From positions 992,339 to 1,056,338 of the forward strand of contig QANY01002930.1 in the NCBI GenBank assembly GCA_003255025.1: 64,000 bases of DNA, read 5' to 3'. Source of the stretch: Datisca glomerata (taxonomy: Eukaryota; Streptophyta; Magnoliopsida; Cucurbitales; Datiscaceae). The notes beneath the pieces were generated by a model. It made no database searches, was not told the DNA's origin, and was given only the letters and a program-made list of their open reading frames with translations. A program made the translations under genes and the position numbers. How positions within the stretch are numbered: position 1 is the stretch's first letter; each line of letters begins with the position of its first letter. Shown here one piece after another: positions 1-10,895 of this stretch.

Positions 1-616
1 TATTTTCAAGATCTTTTTTATATATATAGATTAGTTATAGTTTAGTTAATAATAAGTCTGTAACTAATTTATAAAACTTATATCACGTTTATGTATAAAT
101 ATTATTTAGGGTACATATATATATATTAACAATTTATTTGTTTGGTTGTAACTAGTTCAAGTCGATTAACCTTTTAGAGAATAAATTAACAACAAAATTT
201 ATGATTCTATAAATTATCCAAACTGAGTTGAACTGATGAATTAAATAATCGATCGAACTGTGTAAAAGAAGGTTTAGTTGAACGGAACCATGAAAATGGT
301 TCGACTTGACTGCATTAATGGCAAAAAAAAACTTTGTCGAATTATAAAAATAATTCAACATAGTATGTTTTGTTTGACCGGTCGAATCGTCGTGCATCCT
401 ACCACTGAACCCTAAGGTCAGTTAGGTCTAGATGGGTATAACGACTTTGCTGATAAGATTGACTTGAGTAATTTGAACTATACTTGGACTCTTCCCTTGT
501 GATAGGATCTTTTTTATGATTATCTTCACAAATTGCCATGGAATATATCTTTAAAATATTTGAATTTCAAATTGTAACAATTACCATGTCAACAATGGCT
601 ATCTCATATGGACAGT
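1..616. other. AT-rich non-coding stretch
   Basis: No coding frame with recognisable protein motifs, no terminal repeats and no RNA gene seen. Short open frames here have no family signature. Confidence 0.6.
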
Positions 617-1547
617 AGCATGAAGATGGTACGTCAGACGCGGAGCATGAAGATGGTACGTCAGACGCGGAGCATGAAGATGGTTCATAAGGCAACGGAG
701 CATGAGGATAATTCGTCTGACTCAGAGCATGAAGATGGTTCATCCAGCGGTGGAGCATGAAGATGGCTCGTCAAACGGGAAGCATGAGGAGAGTTTCATC
801 TAGCGAAGGAGCATGAAGATGTTCCATCCGACAAAGCGTGAGGATGCTCCATCTAGCGGCGGAGCATGGATGCTCCGTACGGCGACTAAGCATGAAGATG
901 TTTCATCTAGCGGATCAAGATGATGCTCGTCTTTCAACGGAGCAAGGAAGGATGTTCCGCCCGAAGTGGAGCATGAGGATGTTCCGTCTGGCAGAGCATG
1001 AGGATGCTCGTCTGGCAAAGGACCATGAGGATGCTCCGTCTAGCAGCAGAGCAAGGGTGTTCCATCTACGGCGGAGCATGAGCATGCTCCTCTGGCGCCG
1101 GAGCAAGGATGTTCCGTCCAGTGGTGGAGCATGAGGATGTTCTGTATAGCGGAGCATGAGTATGCCTGTCTGGTGATGGAGCAAAGATGTTCCATCTAGT
1201 GGTGGAGCATGAGGATGTTCCATCTGTGGAGCATAATGATGCTTATTCCGTTGAGGAGCATGGATATTGTGACTACGGAGCATGAGGATGTTCCGTCTAG
1301 TGAAGCATGAGGATGTTCAGTCTGGCATGGAGCATGAGGATGTTCAGTCTGGCATGGAGCATGAGGATGTTTCGCCCAGCGGAGCATGAGGATGTTTGTC
1401 TGGCAGCAGAGCATGGATGTTCCGTCCAGTGGTGGAGCATGAGGATGCTCCGTTCGCCAGTGGAGCATGGATGTTTTGTCCAGCGATGAAGTATGAATGA
1501 CTCGTCATGCGGAGGAGCATTATGATGATATGTCTGGCGGCGGCAGG
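617..1547. repeat. Degenerate ~27-bp minisatellite, about 35 units
   Basis: Units begin GAGCATGAGGATG and continue with variants of TTCCGTCTGGCGG. I count about 35 units averaging 26-27 bp, with length drift of a few bases. A 27-bp unit keeps frame and in one plus frame reads like EHEDVPSSG, EHEDGTSDA or EHEDNSSDS, an acidic nonapeptide. Units of 24-28 bp break the frame repeatedly, so the array is no longer one coding sequence. Best conserved units lie at about 1280-1400, where two neighbours are nearly identical. Confidence 0.9.
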
Positions 1548-1712
1548 AGTTCTTGATTTTCTAACTATTCTTTGTCATTTTTCATGGTACACTAATTATG
1601 TTACTTTATTGATATTGCTCCATGTTTTTTTAGGTACCACTTCTATGATGAAGTCTGACATTGAGCTTCTGAATGTTGAAGAGATGAAAGAAATTAGGAA
1701 AAGGAAGGACCA

Positions 1713-2024
1713 ATGACTACCCTAGCTTCCGAGCATGTTTCTTCCCCGAGTTCATCATCAAGACCTCCAATTATCCTAACTTCTATCGAGGACCACTCGA
1801 TAAAGAAGAACCAACAGACTTCGGAGGTCGTCATCCCAGCTGATGAAGGTGGAGTTGGACTTATGACTCTACAACTAGATTCTGATGCGTCTATTCATGC
1901 TAAGGATGATATGGTTCCTAACATAACTACGTTTCTTTTGTTCCTGATGGATCGAAAGCTCTTATTCAAGCTTCCCAAAAAGGAGTTGAATGACACTTCT
2001 CTCACTTACAACATAAGGGAATGA
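1713..2024 (+). pseudogene. Unrecognised coding remnant next to the minisatellite
   Basis: An open frame of 103 codons starting at ATG 1713. It is rich in Ser and Pro at the N-terminus and ends TYNIRE before the stop. No family recognised. It lies about 165 bp after the minisatellite and its first residues (SEHVSS) resemble the repeat peptide. A second piece at about 2097-2290, after a possible TTTACAG acceptor, reads as a charged helix-like stretch (KLDKYLIELESVKTQLEK) with one internal stop. Together they could be the remains of one gene, host or transposon, with an acidic repeat domain. Function cannot be assigned. Confidence 0.3.
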
Positions 2025-2439
2025 CATGTTACTTTATGTTGATCTTGCATTTGAATCACCCAACCATTCTAACTTTATTTATTTTTCAGTCTTTACAGTG
2101 TATGACAACCTTGACTCGTAAGGTTACTGCGTTAGGTTAGAAGCTTGACAAATATCTTATAGAGTTGGAGAGTGTAAAGACCCAATTGGAAAAGACTGGG
2201 GGCGACTTGGTGCATTCTCAAACCATGCTAGACAAAGTCAAATCCTATAACACCATGTTATATGCGGAGAAGCATCTCTCTAAAGATGTTTAGATGCGCT
2301 GAATGTGTCACATATGAATGACACATGGTTAAGGACACGATTTTTTCATAAAACCTTACTTCCCTTTTCACATGCTTGACCTTATGTAGGGTGAATGGGA
2401 CATGCTTGTGTATTTTGAGAAAATTTGTGATTGAGCATG

Positions 2440-2725
2440 CACTACAATAAAAAAAAAAGCTATGATAACGGTAAAAAATGCTATCATAGGATTTTTGATA
2501 GTGCTTCTGAAAACGCTACGTATACCGACGTTATTAAAAGTATGCTACCTATGATAGTGTTTTTAAACGCTATGAAAAGCCTTTGATAGGATTTTTTAAA
2601 CGCTATAAAAAACCTTCCATAGTGTTTTAAAATGTTGTAGTTGTCTTTTATAGCGTTTTATAAATGTTATCGAAGGTATTTCATAACGTTTTAAAAAAAC
2701 TATCATTGGTCTTTCATAGCATTTT
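2440..2725. repeat. CACTA-1 subterminal AACGCTAT array
   Basis: Repeated AACGCTAT/ATAGCGTT-like motifs in both orientations, including a GACGTTATTAAAAGT block shared with the end at 21473 (ACGTTATTAAAAGTC) and, inverted, with about 58030. In CACTA elements such motifs bind the transposase accessory protein. Confidence 0.8.
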
Positions 2726-3069
2726 TCATTACTTATTATTTTGTTAATATTATTGAATACTTTTTATAACTTTTTATTACTTATACTTATAATTGTACAA
2801 ATATGAATTGCATGAAAGTATAAGGATTACATTGAAAAATACTTACATTTTGACAATATCACAATATATCAAAATCACATCATTTTATTTAATTACTCAA
2901 AATTATTGCATAATGTTCTATTGAAATCATACCTCAAAATGACAATTACATATTGAATTTTTCGCACTGGTTTAAAGTTATGATGAGGCTGCTATCTTCT
3001 TTCTTTGGCGATATATGTAATCATTATCAACTTTTCTATATCCTTCTTATTTTGCTTTTGATTGTGCAG

Positions 3070-3164
3070 AACTCCCTTTTAGATTGGCTGATTTTGGTGT
3101 CTTGCATCGTAATGAGGCTAGTGGTGCATTGACTGGACTAACTCGTGTGAGGAGGTTTTAGCAG
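3070..3164 (+). pseudogene. Captured exon of threonyl-tRNA synthetase
   Basis: A 95-bp exon between a GTGCAG acceptor and a GTAAGT donor. The frame reads [20 protein letters not shown] followed by RVRRF, the class II catalytic-core segment of threonyl-tRNA synthetase that precedes motif 2 and includes the start of the motif 2 loop. The codon after RRF is TAG where the family has Gln, which fits CAG to TAG. No other ThrRS exon was seen in this element, so no functional enzyme is encoded. Identification rests on remembered motif identity; the match is long and specific. Confidence 0.88.
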
Positions 3165-3689
3165 GTAAGTATTATAAGTTGTGGTTTATTATTAACTTTG
3201 TCTTCTACCAGAAATAATGATGTTATTTGTTACTTGATGTCTTTTGTGTTGTAAAATTACAAGCTAGTATCTTAGATTCTTCCATTAAGATTATATTCCT
3301 AATGCTCATCATCTCTTGACAAAATTTAGAATTCGACTCCTATCTGATATCGATGGTATCACAAGAACCAGCAACATGTTTCTTATTGTTTATGAAACAA
3401 GATGTGTGCGCTCTGCAAACCTAGATTCTAGTTTCTTCATTACTAATAACGAATTTCATCTTTGTCTTTTTGTTGGATATCTCATTGAGCACACAACATG
3501 TTTCTTATTTTTTATTCTTTTGTTATTCTTTTGGCTTCTTATGGTGAGCTGGAAAGTTTTGCTATTCATTATTCCTGTTCTTGAACTGATTAGAAAAACA
3601 TTAGGTCTGTTGTTAATGAGATGATGAAGATTGCAAAAAATGTACCATTAACTTAAACTTGCTAGTCATACTATTATTGGTATATGCAG

Positions 3690-3914
3690 GTTTTCTCCAT
3701 TAGCCTATTTTGGACAGGTGCAGTCTTATGTAATACTGTGCATGTTATAGTGTCTAGAATGGTGTTTCTGGTTCTTATCCATGGTGGTAGAGAGGTTGCA
3801 TCAATGCTTCCCAACTCATTGATGAAGTCTTTACGATATGCTGTGACAACATCTTTTGGCAGCATTTGTTATGGATCACTTTTTACGGCTGCTATTCAGA
3901 CTCTATGGTGGAAG
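3690..3914 (+). pseudogene. Captured exon A of a choline-transporter-like (CTL/PNS1) protein
   Basis: After a TATGCAG acceptor, an open 225-bp exon reads FWTGAVLCNTVHVIVSRMVF then LIHGGREVASMLPNSLMKSL and SFGSICYGSLFTAAIQTL. These are characteristic of the plant CTL (DUF580) multi-pass membrane transporter family, covering two membrane segments. The 3' boundary falls at TGGTGGAAG followed by GC rather than GT, so the donor is either a GC donor or mutated. The reading frame is still open. Confidence 0.88.
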
Positions 3915-4005
3915 GCATTCTTGCTAGCTTGCACATTTTCCTATTTTTCCTCTAAATATTATCTTCAATTTGCATGGTTTCTTAATTGAAGAGACATGTA
4001 TACAG

Positions 4006-4122
4006 ATCATGGGATTTCGATCGAAGATGGGCAACAATGAATGTTTACTTTGCTGTGTTGATTTCCTGTTTCATCTTGTGGAGACTCTTGTTTGGTTCTT
4101 CAACAAGTATGCGTATGTGCAA
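4006..4122 (+). pseudogene. Captured exon B of the same choline-transporter-like gene
   Basis: Between a ATACAG acceptor and a GTATTT donor the open frame reads SKMGNNECLLCCVDFLFHLV then ETLVWFFNKYAYVQ. This directly continues exon A in CTL proteins, so two consecutive exons and their intron were captured together. No stop is present in either exon, indicating recent capture or low decay. Confidence 0.9.
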
Positions 4123-4445
4123 GTATTTTTTAGTATTTCTTTTTTTAATAATGCAGAAGTCCCCCGACTCACTTTTTATGTGAAGCCATGTTCAAAACTA
4201 GAGCCCTACCAAACCCTACATTCTAAGGTTTGCAGAGTGCACACATCTTGTTTCTTATTGTTTATTCTTTTATTTTCTTTAAATTTCATATTTGTCTTTT
4301 TGTTGGACATCTCATTGAGCTCTTCATCTTTCTTGTTAAGTATAAATGATACTCATGTCAATGATTATTTATATAATCTACATATTCTGAAATATAACAA
4401 TTTTTTATAGTATGGTAAATTTTGATATGATTATTCTTCTGATAT

Positions 4446-4601
4446 ACTTTGGGATAATGACAGTTTAGCGGCTCTACTGGCTTTAGACTTAAAAGCAGAC
4501 ATTCTTATTGTGTTGAGCGATGTAGAGGTTCTTTATCGTGGGCCTCCAACTGATCCAAAGTTAAAGCTTATTCATACATATATTAAGGAAAGACATACTG
4601 G
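4446..4601 (+). pseudogene. Captured exon of delta-1-pyrroline-5-carboxylate synthase (glutamate kinase domain)
   Basis: The frame reads [20 protein letters not shown] then [20 protein letters not shown] and HTYIKER, matching the glutamate-5-kinase domain of plant P5CS, the proline biosynthesis enzyme. The piece ends in TAA shortly after the KER segment, before the family's FGDKSR motif. The left edge shows no clean AG acceptor. Plus strand, same orientation as the other CACTA-1 exons. Confidence 0.87.
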
Positions 4602-4666
4602 ATAATGTTGGTGGAAAGCTTATTGGACTCGTGACATCGAGAGAGGAGATTCCTGATCTGCTAAAG
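4602..4666 (+). pseudogene. Unidentified exon-like piece fused to the P5CS fragment
   Basis: Directly after the P5CS segment, an open stretch reads [20 protein letters not shown] up to a GTGGGT donor-like site. [11 protein letters not shown] resembles a strand of CBS domains (as in IMP dehydrogenase), but the match is short. The abrupt change suggests a chimeric junction between two captured genes. Confidence 0.4.
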
Positions 4667-6459
4667 GTGGGTACCGCTGGAAAAATAATGAGCAGCTTAT
4701 CTGGTTTACTAATTTTAAGATAAATATTTTATCTTAAACCAAGCTGGAAGTTAACATATATGCTTTTGTGGCTAGATGATGTAATTGATTTGGTTATCTT
4801 AAGGGGGAGCAGCAAGCTTGTCTCTCAAATAAAGAATTCTACGTAAATTCATGTTCTTGGTCATGCTGGTGAGAAATATAAAATCAATCGTTAATCTCTA
4901 AAGGAACATCTATCTTGTTATTACTGTATTTATTGTACATTCTGAAGAGTTCATAACATCAATTGCAGGTTATACTTGATTTAGTTGGGCTATAGGTTAT
5001 TTTACATTCTGAAGAGATTGCTTGGTATTTCTTATAGCCTCCAAATGTTGAGTGATATCATTGTGGGTGCTTAATTTCAAAATTAAAGTTATTGTTTTCT
5101 TTTTACATGGATGTATATGTATTAATGTTACATTTAGAGGTTTGAGTGTTCTATTTCCCTTGGTAGGTAAGCTGTAAAATTGGAGACTAACAAGATGGAT
5201 GCTCTTATTGTAAGGCTTGCTCCAACATTAGAAACTTTCATTTGCATCCGTGGGTGACCAGTAGGAGGAAAACTTAGCGGAAGCTTAAAGTGAGAGACAT
5301 TATAAAAAAACGACACGTTCATGAAGCTTCAATATTGGAAGACTTCCACCTCACTACAAGAAAATCCTTTATTTATTACATTGAAGTATGCCTGGAGGAC
5401 TGCCACCTCCCCTTCCTCCTACGTCTAATGACCCGGGATCTACATAACTTAAGTGGTCTAGTTGCAAAATTTATTTAGATGTACAGTTATACTAGAACTT
5501 AATCTTTTCCTTAGGATGCATTACTTTGCTTGAGGAAATCTATTATTCAAAATCACATCCATTGAGATTGAAAGTGAAGATGAAGGAGAAGATCTAATGC
5601 ACTTCACAAATAAGCTTCGAAAGCTATACACTAAGAGGGAATGCACTTCAATGAAGAAAACCAAGAAAAATAGAAGCCCGATTACAATTGAATATGAAAA
5701 TGTACATATGTGCATAATGAAACACATATATAAGATTAATAAGCTCAACCTTCATAATAATCTTGATTTTTGAGAATTCATATGAATATATTATTTATAT
5801 ATTTGTATTTTTAAAATGAAATCTTTTTATTTAAAAAAAATGCATACATTGATGGGGAGTATTTTTAAACAAATGACATGTTTAATTCTTTTTTAAGATT
5901 TCAAAGGGGGAGAAATATAGTTAATTGTAAAATGAAGTGAATTTTTTAATTTAAGAAGTATTATTTCATATGCATAGGAGAATTTTATAGCTAATATATT
6001 TTTACAATAAATTGTTTGTCATCATAAAAAAGTGGTTGATTATATACCCTAATCAAAGTCGCAATTTTGATGATGGCAATTAATATGTGGACTAATATTT
6101 TAATTAAGCGTGTAACTTCTTAATAAAGTGAAAATCAGATTGAAAACACTTAATTTTAAGGGTTTATGCAAAAAGAATGAAAGGCAATCAAAATTATACA
6201 TGGCGAGATACATGCGGCATATTACGAAGGGCATGAAATATATCAAACGAACCTTAAATGGCCTGAATCAAAGTTGGCTGAACTCAGCATGTTTGGAGGA
6301 TTCCAGAACTGGACCGAACAACCCATGAACCAGACCATAGAAGAATGAACTAGACAAAGTTGTATGAAAATGTCAATGCCTGATTCACCATCGGTTCGAT
6401 CTCTAAACCAGTTCAATTTTGGGGATAAAACTGGACATTCCAGTGGGGAACTGAATAGA
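4667..6459. other. No gene recognised; possible CACTA-1 remainder
   Basis: AT-rich sequence with short exon-like patches (around 5160-5270 and a Pro-rich frame at 5390-5450) that I cannot assign. A CACTACAAGAAAA string at 5352 looks like a second CACTA left end but no partner was found. From about 5760 nothing but AT-rich sequence is seen. Confidence 0.5.
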
Positions 6460-8130
6460 CTGATTTGGAAATGATTAGACCGGTTGCCTGACTGGTGTAA
6501 CTGGTTTGCACATAAGGCAATTACTTGCCTAATTGCTAAAAATGATTGATAAATCAGTATGACTGGTTTGTCAAAAAGGAAATCTTCCTTAATCGATGAT
6601 TGATTCATCCGATTCTCCAACTAGTCCGACTGATTTCAATTGTGCTTTTCAACACTGTGCATACCCCACGACATTCTCAATTCCAACAAATCTCCACATC
6701 TCTTCACTCCTCTCTAAAGAGGTTCTCTAGAGTTTTATATTTTAAGAGGTATTTTGAGCGAGAAATTGTGAAAAATTCTAAAGAGAAGATAAAAATTATT
6801 GTGAGAAAATAAATGAGAGATCCACTCTTTGAAAGAGTTATTCAGTAAGAGATTCAAAGATTTCGACCGATCTACATTGTCAAGGTCTTATTGGCATCAG
6901 AAGCCAATAAAGTTATAAAGATTTGGTCTTCACCGTTAAGAAGACCGATTGGGAAAAATCATCAAGGGGTTTCCTTGGAGCGTGGACATTCGATAGGTTT
7001 TCCCAATCCATATAAAAATAGTGTGCGTTAAGTCTCTCTTCCCTACTCTTTCATTTAAGTGCTATTTACTTTCCATACTTAATTTCTCACACATTTAATT
7101 TTCGCAGTTTAATATTCTACATCATCATTATTTTATTTATCTACTTACTTGGTTACTAAAAATTGCTTGATTGATTTTATTTGTTATTCATTTTTATATT
7201 TCAAAGTAATTTTATTATTCTATATCAAATATTTTTCTTTAAGAATTTTTTCTTAATAAAAGTGGTGTAATATCGATTCTACAATTGGTACCAGAGCTTG
7301 ATACTCAAATATCAAAGAACCAGTCAGACTGGTTTCCTATCTGGTGTGACTGGTTTACCCATATAGCAATGACTTGCCTGATTGCTAAAATCGATCAGAC
7401 TGGTGGAGAAATTGGTGTGACCGGTTTTCCATAAAGGAAATATTTCTCAATTAATGAAATGTTCGTTCAGTTCTCCAACCAGTCTGACCTGTTTCAATAG
7501 TGTTTTTCAACACTATATATATCTTACGACATTCTCAATTCCAACACACCTCCCCACATCTCTCCATTCTTCTCCAACGAAGTTCTGTAGAGTTTTATAT
7601 TTTGAGAGTATTGTATTTTGAGAAAGAAATTGAGAAAAATTCTAGAGAAGCTCGAAATTATTGTGAGCAAAAAAATTGAGAGATCCACTCTTTGAGAGAG
7701 TTATTTTGTTAGATATTCAAAGATCTCGACCGAGCTGCATTGTCAAGATCTGATCGACATCATAAGCCAATATGGTTTGTACCGGTTTCGTCTTCACCGT
7801 TAAGAAGACAGTTTGGGAAAAATCTTCAAGGGGGGATCCTTGGAGCGTGGATGTAGGGATAGATTTTTCTGAACCACGTAAAAATATTATTGTCAAATCT
7901 CTCTTTCCTACTCTTTTATTTATGTGCTATTTACTTTTCATACTTAATTTCTTGCACGTTTAATTTTCGCACTTTAATATTCTATATCATTGTTTTTTTA
8001 TTTATTCATTTATTAAATATTACTTGATTGATTTAATTTGTTATTCATTTTATATTTCAAGCAATTTTATTATTCTATATCAAATAATATTTTTAATTTT
8101 TTTCTATTAATGTGTCATATCGATCCTACA
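6460..8130 (+). mobile_element. Copia LTR-PBS-LTR derivative without internal region
   Basis: Two related LTR-like blocks, about 6460-7283 and 7319-8130, lie in the same orientation at an offset of about 860 bp. Shared landmarks are ACATTCTCAATTCC, TTTGAGAGAG, TCACCGTTAAGAAGAC and CCTTGGAGCGTGGA. The first ends TTCTACA and is followed by a tRNA-iMet type primer-binding site. The second starts about 20 bp later. So the element has lost its whole coding region, or arose by exchange between LTRs. The outer start of the first LTR is uncertain. A third related fragment lies on the minus strand at about 30430-30850. Confidence 0.75.
7286..7297 (+). other. Primer-binding site (tRNA-iMet type)
   Basis: TGGTACCAGAGC differs by one base from the usual plant copia PBS TGGTATCAGAGC and directly follows the LTR end ACAAT. 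Confidence 0.8.
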
Positions 8131-8279
8131 GGATCACCATTTATAGTTTAGACAGCTGTTAAAGTGGCTTCCCCTTAAATTTCTCAAGATAAGAAGAGGC
8201 AGAGATGAGTAATGCTAGATAGTTTCTCGAATATTCCTACGTTTACATTCAGGTCTTCCATTTTGTTGGGACATTCCTA

Positions 8280-8960
8280 GACTAGAGCATTGATCGACAG
8301 TACCATGAATGTGAAAAAATATAAAAACTCAGTACCTTTATATTCCATAACGTTGTCAGTACAATTTTTTTATATTCTCATCTTCTCATTTCTATCAAGT
8401 TTTATATTGAACCCATATTTAATTACATACTCTCTTGCAACTTTGAGTAACTTCTCGGTAGAACATCACGAGTCTAAACATTGGGTAATCATTAACATCC
8501 TCATTTGAGTTTGTGGGTGAGTTTAACTCATCCAATAGAGTGTATATAAATCAAGTCTTCACCATCACCATCATTGTCAACATTAACACTAGTAGTAGGC
8601 ACTTCACCATCACCATGCATATACATATCAAAATGGGAATCATCTCCTAGAACACATTCTTCATCATTTATATCAAAGTCATTATCCACCAACGAGTCGT
8701 AACAATCTTTTGTGTTGCTTCCTCACAAGCATCATTATCTTCTCCATTTTGACCGTGCATAGTTTCAACTTCATTATGCACTACATAAATGTGTACAACT
8801 AGGTCAGATGTTATATTTTTAACATGTCCAAGACATCTTGATCAACAAAATGAATTTTTAAGACTATTATACAACTCATGCTCATCGTTCAAACAAAAAT
8901 TGATTCACCTCAGTCACTTCTAACTCTTCTAACATGCAACTAATTTCAGGTATTGAAATC
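8280..8960 (-). pseudogene. MULE (MuDR-like) transposase N-terminal remnant
   Basis: On the minus strand a broken frame reads an acidic segment (NGEDNDACEEATQ, NDFDINDEECVLGDDSHFD, DGDGEDLIY) followed, after frame breaks, by VAREYVIKYGFNIKLDRNEK. The second part matches the plant MuDR/MULE N-terminal domain, which precedes the zinc-binding and DDE transposase domains, and the acidic linker is usual upstream of it. No DDE domain or MULE terminal inverted repeat was found, so this is a truncated, non-functional piece. Confidence 0.7.
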
Positions 8961-10334
8961 CTATTAGCATCAACATTAGGATACGTACTAAAAGTACTCC
9001 TTAAATATCTTACCCTTGGCTGGTGAATTCTTTCATACCTATTTTACATTCAAGACCTATATGTATGATTCAAACAAAATTGAACAATGATACTAACAAA
9101 AAGCACAACACATTGGAATAGAAATCTTATTTTAAAAATTTGGGAAATCAGAGAGGGCAAGCTAATCCAATAACATAACCAATTTCTAAAAAATTTATTA
9201 TAAAAGCACTCACACAACAAGGATAAATCACACTATAAAGAACTTATAGAGTAGGGATTGATTCTATTAACTAATATCTACATTAAAATGTATCTTTTAC
9301 TGAAGAAGGAACACATCCTTCAAATTTTCTAGAAAGAATAACAAAACAAGTACGGAATTAGAATAGTAACTTTTCATGTATTTTATTTGGGTCAACCTCA
9401 CTAATCCAATCACCAATCAATTCCAAAATTGAGGGAAAGTGAAAAAATTGTTTACAATACTTGGGGCTTTTTAATAGGGAAATCCGTCCATACGTCACGT
9501 TCTGAATACACAATTGACGACAAAAATGATGACGACGATAAACACGACCCAATGATGATAGTCAGAGCAGTAGCGACGACAAGTGAAAGTGAGGAGAGGA
9601 AGAAGAAGACGACAACTGTGTGTTCTTAGTCTTTAGTGAAAGTTAAAATGGGGAAGGGTAGGAGAAAGAAGGGTTGCTGGGTTAAACTACAATAATTAAA
9701 ATGCAGTTATAAAAAACTATAATACATTAAAAGGTGGAAAAATGAGTGAAATTTAGTCTAACTTCATTTTCATTACTCTAAAATGCCTTAAAAAATGCAG
9801 GTGTTGTATTTCTACTTGTCCATCAAATATGAATGTGACAAAATGTATCAATTGAAAGTGATTTTTGAAATGTGACTTTTAAATGTAGTAGAATGAAAAA
9901 TGATCAAGTGACTTTGATTATATTCCATAAGTAAATGAAAAATGATCAATTGGAAAGTGGGTATACGATGCATCCCTTTTTGAACAAAATGTGTGGTCAT
10001 ATCTTAATTCCATGGGCAAAGTACATTGTATACGTTCAACGTATCTTAGTTTTCATATCTTACTTACCTGTCTTCCTATGTCATTTTTTTGTGTTTTTTT
10101 ACCGTAGTATAGCATCCTAGTGTAGTTATACATGGTCATGGACGACTACGCTTTTTTTTTAAAAATATATACATCGACATAGAAAGTTATATCTTAATTC
10201 TACGGTCATGGACAGAAAGTTAGAACCTACTGATTAGATTGTTTCTGGTAATTTATGGTACTCATATAGTCGTGTTTGTGTGATATCTTGAATTTTTATA
10301 TCAGATATAAATTTAATTTTTCCTTTTAAACTCA
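8961..10334. other. No gene recognised
   Basis: AT-rich sequence. A motif AACTATAATACATTAAAAGG near 9712 resembles the 5' ends of Helitrons seen elsewhere in the window, but no matching 3' end was assigned. Short frames at 9358-9629 have no family signature. Confidence 0.5.
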
Positions 10335-10895
10335 CTAGTTAAATTACACGCGCGGTGCATGTGATATGTGTGATTTTATTATTTTGATTTTCTTATATAT
10401 TACTTATTTATATAAAAAAACTCTGAATAAAATATATTTATTAGTAGATACATTAGAAAATTTATAATTTTAACTTTTATGTTTTTCATAAGTCTTACCC
10501 ACCAAAACATTTTTAATTAAGTTAGTGCTAGAAGAACTTCCTATATACATTTTTTAGTTTGATTTTTTTAGTATATTATTTTTTTTATCTATATGTGATA
10601 AATGAACTAAAAACATGTTTTATTTTTTTATTGATTGATTCAATTTTTTGAATATATATATTAACGACGAAATAACTTAATATGTTCTCATATCTAAAAA
10701 TAAATTTATAGTAGAAACGATAAAAAATTGAAAAGTTTGCTCAAGAGATATATTAGTTGGAGAAAGAAAAAAATAAAAAAATAACAATTAATGATGCACT
10801 ATTAATATACTCTAGGGGTATTTATAAAAATATAAAACAAGGAGTGGACAAAATGATTTAAAAATTATTCTCATTCTCATCCAACTTTTAATATA
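10335..10895 (-). mobile_element. Non-autonomous Helitron, minus orientation, 5' end disrupted
   Basis: Starts CTAGTTAAATTACACGCGCG after an A, the reverse complement of a Helitron 3' end (GC-rich hairpin followed by CTAG). The body is present again in inverted orientation at about 14390-14940. Its 5' side ends at AACTTTTAATATA, where the next Helitron begins. No Rep/helicase coding. Confidence 0.65.

Larger units (their letters stand above)
2440..5750. mobile_element. CACTA-1: CACTA-type DNA transposon with captured exons, right end not found
   Basis: The left terminus CACTACAATAAA begins at 2440 and is followed by a subterminal array of AACGCTAT-like motifs, the arrangement typical of CACTA (En/Spm) elements. 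The interior holds no transposase but a series of host exon fragments on the plus strand (ThrRS, choline-transporter-like, P5CS). I could not find a matching terminus ending in GTAGTG with TSD ATG, so the right limit is approximate and the element may be truncated. Unlike the other three elements here, its exons run away from the AACGCTAT-rich end. Confidence 0.75.

Noticed and set aside
800..1468. Long overlapping open frames on both strands in the minisatellite
   Set aside because: They arise from the 27-bp periodicity and change frame between units; none has a start, context or motif that supports a gene.
3316..3624. 102-codon hydrophobic frame
   Set aside because: Intronic position between captured exons, low complexity, includes the repeated block found again at 4287.
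5352..5364. CACTACAAGAAAA as the left end of another CACTA element
   Set aside because: No subterminal array follows and no right end with a CCT duplication was found; 13 bases alone are not enough.
7286..7297. tRNA-like match at the primer-binding sites
   Set aside because: Only the 3' complement of initiator tRNA is present next to LTR ends; no tRNA gene was seen anywhere in the window.
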